Shown here: piece after piece, positions 23,548 through 34,736 of the stretch
How the letters are laid out: each line of letters opens with the position of its first letter
How positions within the stretch are numbered: the stretch's first letter is position 1
Assembly: GCA_032768795.1 (NCBI GenBank)
Contig: CP136491.1
Location: 372,001 to 436,000, forward strand
Direction of reading: 5' to 3'
Length of the DNA: 64,000 nt
Source: Tremella fuciformis
Taxonomy: Eukaryota > Basidiomycota > Tremellomycetes > Tremellales > Tremellaceae
Made by a program: the position numbers and the translations under genes
Notes under the pieces: model-generated
The model's input: the letters and a program-made list of their open reading frames with translations, nothing else
Told to the model about the DNA's origin: nothing
The model's database searches: none

Positions 23548-23818
23548 CTCTTCTATATTTCTCTTTCTGCTTTTGCGTCTGCTAGTGCCGGTGCTATCAC
23601 GATTGTCGCATAGGTGCAACGAGTCGAAGAACCACGAATCTATATATGCTGTCAGAGTGCTCGAGTAGTTGCCGCCGGTTCATGGCCAGTCGCCGGGTGG
23701 CAATTCTCTCGGCCGAAGTTTCAATTCCACCGCACGCTGCATAGATGCATACATGTAGGTAGTGGAAGTACAGGTAAATCCGGCAGACGCAAGAGCAAAT
23801 GGATAGCCGTTGTCAAGC

Positions 23819-25676
23819 CTACACCGCTACTGGCGCCACCAGACTCACACGCCTCGCCCCGTTCTTCCCCCTCAGCCTGACACTGCCCCCTCGCTCAAAC
23901 TTGCCCGCTCCTGCCCCAAGCTCCCGCCTGTGCCCGAAAGAGCTCAGCCAGTCCGTCTTGTATATCTGCAGCTCGGGCACACCCAAGTTCTTGGGCTTGC
24001 CGCCGACAGACCAGTCGAGGCGGTGGGTAGAATCAGCGAGGGGCGTCTTGACATCCTCGATCGAGCTCGCGTCTCCGTCCCCATCCCCATCCCCGCCTCC
24101 TTCGTCAGAGATGGAGAAGGACAGTTTCGAGAAGTCCAGAGCGGGCATCTCGGCATCCGACTCGATCTGCGACGAGACAGACGACCGAGTAGCAGCGGAG
24201 GGCGCGTAGGTCGTAGCTGGTGCAGGGGGCAGGTGGATCTGTATGCCCAGACCACGTTCCCGAGTGTCGGCCACGGGCGATGTGGCGGGAGGTGCCACTT
24301 TTGAAAGTGGCGAGGGTGAAGTGCGGCGCGGTCGGCCCGGCTGGGATCGCGAGCCGAAAGCGCGCGGCTCGACGGCTGCAGGGGCGGTAGACGGTCGTGG
24401 GCGACCAAGGCGGGCAGACGTGGAGGGCAGAACGGGTGAAGAGGGTGGGCGCGGGTCAGCCAAGGGAGGAGAAGTCGAGGCGTGTTTGAGTACGGGCGCT
24501 TGGTCCCATGTCATAGGGTACCGGAAGGCGGGGATCACAATATGGGTAAGGGAGTCGGGGAGTGAAGGTCGGGGATACTGCAACGCGACCGATGGGTGCA
24601 TCCATACGGACAGGTTGACCATACGGCCATTCGAGAATGCCCCGGGAAAGTAGTGTGAGATGGGAAGGGAGTCGTCTTGCAGGGCGAGCGGAACTGGGGC
24701 AGTCGGAGGGTACGGCCATGGCATCTGGCCCGCCTTGAGCCCGCCTCGCTCTTCGATGACGATCATCTCCTCCTCGCTCATGTCCACCCGCCACAGTATG
24801 ATCTGCGCCAGGTGCTCTTGTGAGGGTGCAGGCCGCCCGTCGGCAAGCATGGCGGCCGATTTGAGCTCCGCGATGGTGTAGGAAGGCAGTACCTCTATAC
24901 AGGTCGGAGGGCTCCTGGTTGACTTGCACGACGGGCTGCGGGGTGAGTGACTGAGGGTGGGAGGGGCATAATGGGCAATCAGAGTGAGAGGCATGGTGCC
25001 TGCAATGTCAGAAGAATCAATCTTTAGGGAGGAAGCGACGTACTGGTCGAGCCTGGCATGGTTCGTACTAGTACAGAGATGGTGTCCGGCGGCGAATTCT
25101 CGGGAAACCAGTCCCGTATCGTAAATGCCGGCTTGTGCTGGCCGGGGAGGGGCGACTGCCATCCTGCCGGGCCGCGAGAAACGACGAGCTGGTCGGAATC
25201 ATCGATATTGAACGCGGGGAAGCAGGTCAGAAGGGAGACAGAGGTGCTGAATTTGTCGACATAGGTGTGGGCTTGGGAGTGGGCAGCAGAGGGGATCGAG
25301 ACCTGCAAATCAGCTTTTGCCTCGATCCGCGAACAGAACAGAAGTCTTAAGGGTCACCCACCTTGAACAGGCTCATGGACGTCTCGCCAATCTCCCTCGC
25401 CACAGCCCTCCTGATCCCGTTGACATCGCCGTGCGTGTCTACGCTGATGGTGAACGGTTGCCGCTTCGCCTTGCCCGGGCCGAAATTGTCAAGGGCGACT
25501 CGCAGCGTCGTCTGGGGGACTGGCGGGGGCGACTCGGTCAACGGCGTAGGCAACGGGGAAGGAGACGGAGAGATGGCCGAGTAGAGCGAGTTGGGGCGCG
25601 GTGAGCCTAGCGGGCCGGTGAACGACCTAGAGGTGGACGACTCGCGGTGGTGCTTGCGCTTGCTGAACAGACCCAT
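23819..25676 (-). CDS. Protein of unknown function, Ser/Pro-rich C-terminus
   Basis: Exons 25676-25362, 25302-25044 and 24999-23819 give 584 aa. I do not recognise a family. The N-terminus is basic and Ser-rich (MGLFSKRKHHRESSTSRSF). Residues ~60-200 look folded and beta-rich (RQPFTISVDTHGDVNGIRRA, FSTSVSLLTCFPAFNIDDSD), and another folded block follows around CIEVLPSYTIAEL and LAQIILWRVDMSEEEMIVIE, resembling ubiquitin-like or FERM-type sub-domains. The last 250 residues are low complexity, with an acidic Gly/Asp run near LSFSISDEGGGDGDGDG and a basic end. A signalling or cortical adaptor role is possible but only a guess. It has an unusually long upstream gene-free region. Confidence 0.65.
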
Positions 25677-27147
25677 CGCAAGTAGTACTACTAGCAGCCG
25701 TCGTGGTGATCGTCGTCGCCGCAGTTGGGGGATGTCGGACTATTGGGAGAACAATATAGCGTCGCGGGGAGTTTGCAGAGGAGAAAAGGGGGATATCGAC
25801 GACGAGTGGGATGGGCAGACCGAGTGATCTGATGACAGAGATATTTCCCACTCCTCTCCGCCGGGCTGGCGTCGAGTGACCGACACAATGTCGTAAGACG
25901 AAGAATCTTTCAGGCGCCTCTTTTCGTATGGAAGGTAGACGAAACCGGTGTGTGTATGCGAGGCCCACGTCGATGATGCTGCACTGGAGGATCAGTGACG
26001 AGATGCTGGCTGGGGGCGTTCGTTGCCGTAGCGGTCGCCGCTGTACGTATAGTCTGACCGACGCGCGCGCATCGAGGAACGAGCAAGAAATCAATGACCG
26101 AGGCCGGTCGTCATTGGTTGTACTGTTCGTGGATCCGCGTAGGGCCAAAGGCCGGAGATCAGCCCAGTCCAGCCCTAGCTCTCCAGTCACAGTCACAGTC
26201 ACGGAGAGGTAGCGCCTGTGTCGGACCTAAGGACAGGTCCTGTACCTTGTGAGCGCGAGTGAGCTCGACGTGGCGCAGAGGGATCTGAGATCTTGACATG
26301 GATGGACAGTCAGCTGGGGTGAGCGGCTGCTGGCTGCAGATGACCTGCCTGCATCTGGCAAGCGTAAGCTGAGGCTGGGGCTGGGGCGGGGGGGGGGGGG
26401 GGGGCAGCGCGCAGATCGCTACTGCAGCAGCATAAAGTGTAGGTAAAGGCACGTGCGTGGTCCTGCGCCGCCATTGTGTCGCGGCTGTCGGACCCTCAGT
26501 ACGAGGAGAGCAGATGCAAAGCAGAGCAAGAGAAGAGGTGGAAGAGAAGAGAAGAGCAAAGAGAGACCGGAATCGGAAAGCAAGCCCAAGGGTGTCGGGG
26601 GGGGTGAAATTCCCGATTCGGGCAATTTTAAGAGAGGGCTTGTCTCAGATTTGTCTCACCTGCGCGTGAACAGTGAAGAGCACCGGGCAGATGCCCGTCA
26701 AAGCACATGCTCTCTAGCTGGTGGCAGAGGCGCGTCGAGCCATCTGCTGCTGCTGCTGCTGGGAGGTCGATCGGTGGCGCCGGCGACGGTGATCGTCGCA
26801 TGTCCACCTCTACATACCGAGTGATCGAGTGGCGTGGCGGCAATGGCACTCAACTCGACTTGGTAGCGGGAGGTTAATCGACTGCTTAATGAAAGCAAGT
26901 ATCACCTTGTCTTGCGATCAGCTGGGCCGGCGGATTCGGGGAGATCATGATGTATCTGACACACGTCGTTGGTCACATGTCGATCACCGGCGACAGCGGC
27001 GTGGGCGGTCTGGACCGAGGCATCGCAACTCTGTCAGTATAGTGCGAGACGCCCCTCGCGGCTCGGAGACAAACCTCGGAGGCTTGGCGATGATCAGGTG
27101 CCGAGTCACATCGCAATGTCGGACGCAGAGCATACCATGTCATGTCG
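25677..27147. other. Long gene-free region upstream of the 25676 minus-strand gene
   Basis: The 1.47 kb carry no convincing reading frame. They contain a run of 17 G (26388-26404), a (CTG)6 stretch near 26743-26760 and a short CAGTCA triple repeat near 26186. The region probably holds the promoter and long leader of the minus-strand gene and the 3' end of the PPR gene. Confidence 0.45.
26388..26404. repeat. Homopolymer of 17 G
   Basis: An uninterrupted G run on the plus strand, preceded by a G-rich stretch (GGGGCTGGGGC). It could form a G-quadruplex or be an assembly length artefact. Confidence 0.85.
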
Positions 27148-29804
27148 CTACGATAGTACGGCCGGCGAGTCCGCGGGTGGCAGCGCCTCGGCAACGCCGA
27201 GTCGCCTGATCCTGCCTCTGCCCACACCCTTGACCCGCATGCTCCGGCGCCTCTTGAGCGCACCTTCCCAGCCCTTGATAGCCCAGCTCAACCACCCCAC
27301 ATCCTTCCAGCGTTCATCGCGCACTAAGCGCTGATGCAGGACATCCACATCTTGAAAGATGAGATGCGGCGGGATGTGCGGCTCGGCAATGGCCGTCGGG
27401 TCGACCGCACGGATCATGAATCCCGCGTTGGTCAACGGCTCGTAGCCACGGACAATGTCGTCTGGCGGGAATCGCTGATGGAAGTCTTTGACGAGAGATA
27501 GAGCAGCATCGATGTCGCCAGAAAGAGTCGAGAGGCGGATCTTGGCGCGATATGCGCGTTCGACCTGACGAGGTCCTAGTCCCGCGTTGTACGCCTCTCG
27601 TTCTGACAGTCCGGCAGATCCTGCTTCCGACCGAGCGATGAGAGCAGTGACACTTTCGCCCGGCTGCTGACCAGCACTCGTCCGTGCGTAAGAGTCTTGT
27701 CCGAGTGGTGTCGAAGCGCCCGCATACTGCAGGTAGTCCGCCCATATCGCCTCGCCCCATCGTTGTGCGGCCCGTCGATCGTCGGGAGACATGCCACCCC
27801 TCGCACACCTCTCAAGGACTTGCAGGTAGCTCCAACCATTCGGCCGAGCGCCAGTCTTTGGCCATACCGCATCCCACGTGTCGCGGGCAGTGGCAAGGGA
27901 AGAGGCGTGAGCCAGGTGGATAGACAAGTACGAGTTGACGAGTCGCGTGGTGAGGCGGACAGCTGAGAACGGACCATTGGCATGATGCACATCGTGCAGA
28001 ATAAGGTCGAAAAGAGCAGTCGCCTCTCGCAATGCTTCGGCGGACGTGACGGGCGGACGAGGCCGCGCGTGCGCTTCCGAAACCGTATCGATGCTCTCCT
28101 CTTCGCTCGTGAGTGGCGACAACGAGGCCGAGTCGGCAAGATCATCGAGGACCGTCTCAACGGGATTCTCGGTGGAAGTAGCGCCGTTATTGGCTGCACC
28201 GTCCTCGCCCTCCTGTATCTCGCGTAGCCGTCCCGGCCGAACGAGGGGTTGCCACGCAGCGTACGTCATGAAGACACCGCTCATCAATTCTTCGTTGACT
28301 CTGCCCAGATGCCCACGTGAGCTCCCGAGGAGGCGCAGGCATTCGTTCAGGACCCATCTTGCTCGCCCGAGGTCCCCTGCTCGCTTCGTACCTTCAAGCA
28401 GTGCCGAGAAAGTCTCAACCGTCGGCGCAAAGCGAGACCAGCGCTCGACTGGCTCATCCTCGAACGGCCTGAACGTTGCGTCCTGATGTTTCGCCAACAT
28501 CTGGCGCAGAAGATCGAACGCCTCGAGATAGTCTTTCTTCGTAGACGAGAGGGCCCGAATGATTGCATCGTAGTCGTCTCGCTCGGGCTCAGCTCCCTTC
28601 TGCGTAGACATTTGAGAGGTCATCTCGATCCACAGATCACGAGCGCGCTCGGGCTGCGGGTCGGCGGCAGACGCACACGATCGGATCATCGTGCGATACG
28701 TTTCGCGACTCGGATCGGGGTGGGCGACCAAGCGCATGTGGGCGAAGAGGTCCCATGCTAGCGCTCGCGTATGAGATGATGGCTGATGAGTGGGAGTAGT
28801 GGTGGTCAGATGGGACAGCACGAGATTGTACGATATTTGCGAGAGGGGCTGCGAGACGCCCTCGTGATATCTGAGAATATCGATGGCGGCTGTCACGCGA
28901 GGTGGAGAGGCGCACAGGTGAGAGCGGACGACCTGGGTGTGAATGTTGAGTGACAGATCCTTGTCGAGGGGATACGCCGAGATGAGGTTGAGGATAGCGT
29001 CGGTGCGGCCGGCAGTTGCGTGCACGTCGATAAGGGGTGCAAAGTGACACTGCTCGACCCGCGTCCCATGGGCCTGCATAAGCCGAAGCACTCTCTCTAC
29101 ACCGTAAACATCCCCACAGTCGATCTAAACGTAAGCCTCACTTCACTGAAGGGTCAAGGGAAAAGACATACCGCTTCTCGCAGGAGAGCATCCCACTCTC
29201 CTCTGCTCACTAGACCAAGGGGCACTGGCAGCCTGCTGCTGGTCGGTGGCGAAGGAGGCGAGAGCCTCTCGAGCAAGGAGGAGATCCTCCTATGTGCCGA
29301 GCTCGAGCCGGCCTCTGCGGACGAGACGACATCAAGCTCTCCAGCGCTCAAGAGCCTCTGCTCCAGCCTGCCCAGCACTCCCTCCACCGGCGCCTCTATC
29401 CCTCGCAGAATCTCAGGAGGGGGCTCAGCACCCGACTCTACCACGGCAGCGTAGAACGCCCGCAGGCTCTCTTCGTCCATCTCGGCCAAGCCTTCGGTCA
29501 TCTGCGCCGTCAACCGAGCTTTGAGCGACCCGCTCGGGGTGGAGGAGTACGTCGGGCCGGCATGGACGGGGTGCGATGGGTCTGGATCTGGTGCCGGTGC
29601 CGGTGGTCGGTAAAGCGGAAAGGAGGACGGGTCGGGCAGGTCGTACGACCTGTCCAGCGTCGCCGAGGGTTGCGATGGCAAGAAGGATGGAGAGGGAGGT
29701 TCGGGCGTTGGGGCGAGCTGGGCATGAGCGAGCCGTACGGCCACAGGTCGCCTGGACGGTCCAGGCCGCGCGGCTCGCAAGCCGTGCGAGATCTGCCGCC
29801 GCAT
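27148..29804 (-). CDS. Pentatricopeptide repeat protein, probably mitochondrial
   Basis: Exons 29804-29172 and 29124-27148 give 869 aa. The N-terminus (MRRQISHGLRAARPGPSRR) is rich in Arg and free of acids, as in mitochondrial presequences. Helical repeats of PPR type follow, for example ISYNLVLSHL, AWDLFAHMRL with ETYRTMIRSCA, DYDAIIRALSSTKKDYLEAF, TFSALLEGTKRAGDLGRARW and GWSYLQVLERCARGG. The family binds single-stranded organellar RNA to guide processing, stability or translation. Which transcript is targeted cannot be read from sequence, and orthology to a named yeast factor was not established. Confidence 0.8.
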
Positions 29805-30020
29805 GAAGAGGTCGTACAGAGATGCAATGTCGAAGACAATTCGGTGCGTCGCTGGTTCTGAAATCTCTCGAGGCCGCCGAAGTTTTCACGTGACCAACAT
29901 CCATGTGGGCCATGGCTGTTCATAGGGCCATGCACAGGTCGTCTAGATGCTACAACAGTACTTATTTACAATGCAATGCCCTCGATAGTGCTCCTCCACA
30001 TGACTGACACTGATGTGATC

Positions 30021-31040
30021 TCACACGCTCCGATTGCTTCCTGGCGTCGGTGGCATCCAGCCGACATACGGCGAGTTCGTCCCATCTCCACTCGGCGGCG
30101 ACAAACTCGAGCCCCTCCCCAATCCCAGCAATGCCATCTCGCTCTCTGTCGGCAATGCCTGCGCCCCAAATCCTGCCGAGGGATATGGGAAGCCCATGGG
30201 TGAAGACACTATGGGTGAGCCGGCGGGTGTGAAGTCGAGGTCGGGTGATAGTGTGACGTTGAGTCCGGCTGTCTGCCAGGGTTTGGGCCGGGGAGGGAGG
30301 GTAGATAGTGAGGGTTGGGCTGTCTGAGAGTCAGCACATGTGCTCGGCACGGCTTGAGCGAGGATTGAATTCACGTTGATGGCGTCGATCACTTCGACCT
30401 GGCCCTGCGCTTGGGGAACTTCGGCGGCCCTGCCGGCTGAGATGAGGCCGCAGAGCACGGCAAAGCTCATGCCATCGCCGTCATCGCCCTGCGTCGAAGG
30501 CTTCGCGGCCATCATCTTCTTGGCCTCGGCGAGATTGTTGAGCTGGGCGAGAGGACTGCCGGTCGGGGGAGATGGCCGTGGCTTGGAGCTTGACCCTGGA
30601 GGCGTGGGGAGTCCAGCGGGCGACGAGCCACGGGAGAGGGAAGGAGTGGGGTATGGTTTGGCGCTCTCGGATTTGGAGTACTGGGCATATGCCTCCCAGG
30701 GTATGTTGAGCTGATTCTTCCTGCCGCGTCAGCGGGGCTGCGGCGGCCTGGGGAACGAGGCAGCTCACCTGTTGAAATAGTACCATTGTGCTCTCGCGAT
30801 GGCCTCGTCTATTTGCGCCGCCGTGCGTTCTTTGCCTCGTATGGTGGCGAAGACAGTGGGCAGACCTGCCTGAGGGAACGGTCAGCCAACGTCATCGCAG
30901 GCGGGTCCTTCGGTGCTGTAATGGGAGCGCTGACTCACGTTGAAGTCTGGGTCGTCTGAGAAAGGATACCTCTCAAATTCGTGGAAGATGTCTAGCAGCG
31001 ACGAGGAGGTGCTCGCCTGTTGGCTAGGACCTGCAAACAT
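30021..31040 (-). CDS. PEX39-like protein (candidate peroxisomal import factor)
   Basis: Exons 31040-30939, 30869-30769, 30720-30375 and 30323-30021 give 283 aa. The N-terminus has a small helical region (FHEFERYPFSDDPDFN, then GLPTVFATIRGKERTAAQID and ARAQWYYFNR). A second segment, MSFAVLCGLISAGRAAEVPQ, resembles the F-x2-L-x2-LI-x2-G-x3-P motif, and RPKPWQ lies ~35-50 residues later. That pairing recalls PEX39, which works with Pex7 in peroxisomal matrix import and carries a KPWE motif. The assignment rests on short motifs from memory. The last intron (30324-30374) is 51 nt, has no stop and is phase 0, so it could be retained coding. The remainder is Pro/Ser-rich. Confidence 0.55.
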
Positions 31041-34000
31041 GGTCAAGTGGCGAGGAGCAGGTGGATGACGGTCCAGGGAGGTAAGGGGATGGCGATGGCG
31101 AGCGCGGCTGTCGAGACTAAAAAGGTGTCGAGCGTCACGAGGTCCTGGCCGGAAAAGACGCGCCCGAGAAGTACGGCTGAGGTTGACTGGACTGGACCAC
31201 TCCGGTGGTTCGGCAGTACCGGCGACGCGACGAGCGAAACGGCAACCAACAGCAGGATCTGGGTACAAGTAGATCTATTCGATGATCCGGTGTCGGCGGG
31301 GCGAGGGAACGATTGGCGCCGAGCACCGCGCTACGAGCTCAGAAATGAGCGAGGAAGGACGGTAACTTAGGGTAGATGGGAGATGGGAGATGGACCGGCG
31401 CTCGGCCTCGGTCGCAATGCCAAGCGTAGCCTGCGATTCTCAGGTAACGCAAGGGTGCGGGGGAGGGGGAGCGTAAGAGGGTTGGCCACAAGCTCGGTCA
31501 GCGTGTTGGGGTTGGGTGGGGATGGGAGGGGATGGTGGGCAGACGAAACACCCCTTGGGCTGCCGATCCGACGTGATCATATATACATGGTCTGTCTGTC
31601 GTGTCACAGTTGATGTCGGTAGCGGCGTCGGTAAACCGGTCTGCAGTCTGCGATCGGTGGAACGCGGTGCACGGCGGATTCCAGCACAGTGCTCGGTGTT
31701 CGGACAATGAGATTGTACCTTGTCCTGCTCACTGTCAAGCGAGGCGGTGACGCCGTGGTGGGTCGACCCACTCTGTGCTCACCGCCTTGGTGGCGGGGTA
31801 CAGTACGAGTAGCGAGGCAGTCCGACTTTGCCTCGTGGTACCGTTCTCGGTAGCGCGGCGCAGCAACGAGCGTCACTGTCGCTGGTCTGGAAGCGATGCT
31901 GGTGCGCTGATAATATAGTCGAGTAGAACCGACGTCGGGTCCTTTGCCGTTCTTTTAGCGTTGCTTGGCGGGATCGTCTAAAGCTTCAGTCGTTTAGAGG
32001 GAGAATGGAGTGTCGGAACGGAGGTGGGTGCATGTGTAGTCGATGGTGCCTCGTTGCACTGGCCAGAATCAAGACATCCTATGACACTCCAGACAAAGTG
32101 TCGGCTTCGGAGGCAAAATGACCCAGGGGACAGGGGGCTCCGGCAAACGGGACGGTACAATCCCAGAGCCAAAGAGCGTTCTCGTCACGACCACTCGGCG
32201 ACACCGCCGCTCTTACCCAGTCCAGACAGACGCTCTCGTTGCGTATCGCCTCGAAGCGATGCCGCGCCATAGGACGACGAGAAGCGATGATACAATGATG
32301 CAATGGTGTCTAGGCACCTTGCTTCCCTGCCTTTGCTCTGCTACTCGTACGGCGGACTTTCGGGTGAGAACACGGCTCGCTATCTATGCATGTGCCTCGC
32401 CCTCGTGGCTCGCGGATCACAGAACAACCACGCGCCTCCACTGATCCGCTCACCACGGGTGGGCCAGCTGGTGCGCCAAGTACGACCATTGGTGTTCCGC
32501 CTCGACCATGTGCGACCAGTCGAGCGGGACGCGATACACGCAACGCCATATGACAGACGCCAGACGCCAACCGCCCACGTTCCACATCCCAGCACACAAG
32601 CGATGCCCCCGAGATCGATCTCGGCACCGCGGCGGGTCCGTCGCCGGAACCATCCTCCACTCCCTCCACCAACCAGCATCTGCCCTTGACTGCAACATTG
32701 TCCAATTGGAATTGGGCTCTGCGATGCGACGGCAATCCCGCCGACGGTCTTGAGACCATGTGCTACCATTCAGCCTGCGACTGCTCAATCCTCTTGTAGG
32801 TGCAAGCGTAAGCCTGGCTGGTGCGACGCTTGCCCACCGGCAGCAGCCTGGGCATCGCACTGTCTATTCCGACGGAGGGCGACAGGAATAATGTGCCACG
32901 AAGCGGGATCCGGGACAATCGGCGGCGCTGCAATCCCATCCCACCACCGAGAGATGAGATATCGTAACGAAGCCAAGTGATCGAGGTTAGGCATGCTCGT
33001 GTAAAAATGGGAGGCCTATCGCAGGCACAGGCACTGCAGGGTCTGGTCGGGATGGCGTCGGCCACGTTTGAGACACTCGAGCAGGTACCCTGGAATTGTT
33101 AACTCATAAATTGCCCGTTCCGGTCAAATCACCGTGTCTCCAGCCTTCAATCTTTGCCTTGATACCAGTGCAGCGCCCAGTTCGACTGTCATTCCAGCTG
33201 GCTGCATCTGGCATTAATGGTATCGCTGGCGATCCCCCTCGACTCGCAGCTGGCTAGCTCTCGCCGGCGGCCCAACCCTATCGTATATCGTCAAAATAGC
33301 CAGGGAGACTACGTAGCAGGTACGCCACGGCCAGCCAGCGTTGCATTGATGGACGATGCACACGGTGTCTCGGAGCGACGGACGTCGGGCGACATGCTCT
33401 GCCTCGGCGTGCCAGAGTGTTTATTGTCCTGGAACAGGAGCAGCGAGACGAGAGACGAGACAGGAATGGAATGGAGAAAAGGCTTGTTTCTCATGACATC
33501 GAGGCATGAGCAGCCCTCAGCCTCGGTGGTCGATGGGGCGCAGAGAGATCTGGTAGAGGCGCACTGGGGACCATAATACCCCTCCTCCCTCCTCTTCGTC
33601 TCTTGCTCATCACTTCTCGTTGCTCGTTGTTAGCAATCACTTTGTCGCCGTCGGTGTCGACGCTGTGGACCATCGGACGGACGGCACGGAGCGAATTGCC
33701 GTTTCAGCCAGTCGGTCAGTCACCCGTGAGTGGACGCCTGTTCCTCGTTCCTCCACCTTGTTCACCCTTCTTGTGGTCTATCCATCCAAAGCTCTCCATC
33801 GTCTCTCGCCTCTGCTTCTCGATGTTGTGTCGCCGCCGCCGCCGTTGTCGCCCTGATGGTCGCCCTCCTCCGCTGCGCCCGTCTAGATCAGGGCCAAAGG
33901 AAGGGGTGTCGAGCTCAGACCCCCTTTGCTGATGGATGGTCCGTGACGGCGTACCTGTAACACTCGTGGCGTACGCACTAGTGACGAATAAATGTCGCGC

Positions 34001-34736
34001 GCACAGACCCCATCCATGGTAGAGCATCGGATGGATGGATGGATGGATGGATCAGGTCGGAATGAGAGCACAACTCACTACTTGCAGACCCGACACAACA
34101 AGCACCAGCAACCGACCCCTTGTCGCTCATTTCCAAACACCAGACACCAGTCTCACACCCCCTCACACCCCGACTTGCCAATTGCGACTTGGCCCGCTGT
34201 ATCGTTACGCCGTGACACAGAGGACCATACGAAGTCTCTCCCGCATACCACATTGCGCAACACCACACGCTCATCCGCCTACCTCTGCCTTTGAAGCACC
34301 CGTCCGAGCCCCGAGCCACCCCGTCTTTGAAGCGGGTCGAGCGCATCACTATCCGCCTCACGGCCGTTGCCAGGGCGCCACCACAAAGAGTACGCCAGCG
34401 CTAAGAAGCAAGATCAGGACGGGTCAGGTCCCTCGTGCCCGCCAGTCGGACAGACATTCCATCTCCAATCGCCACCGCTGCCGCAGCTGCTTCTGCTTGG
34501 CTGGACGGTCGACGATCGCTGTCGCAGCTTCGGAACATCACGAGACTCCATCGAACAATCTGAAAGGACCGAGGTGACGCCACGCACTCTGCTCTGGCGT
34601 AACAACAGCACCAGCACCAGCAGCATCATACGCTAAGGAACCCTTTGGTCCGCTCACCGAGGAAGAGCAAAGGCCACTTTTCACTCTTTTCGCACCCGAC
34701 TTACCTTGGCGCAGGCGCCATTGAGTAGCACACAAT
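31041..34736. other. 3.7-kb gene-free region between divergent genes
   Basis: No reading frame here has conserved features, and no tRNA-like motif was seen. A (GGAT)6 microsatellite lies at about 34029-34052. Both flanking genes start outward from it, so it holds two promoters. Its size is far above the usual 100-600 bp spacing in this window, so long untranslated leaders or a noncoding RNA are plausible. Confidence 0.45.
34029..34052. repeat. GGAT microsatellite
   Basis: Six tandem copies of GGAT/ATGG in the long leader region of the 34737 gene. Confidence 0.85.

Noticed and set aside
31041..34736. Several 100-150 codon frames as genes
   Set aside because: They overlap on both strands, have no coherent exon structure with the short introns of this genome, and show no conserved motif.
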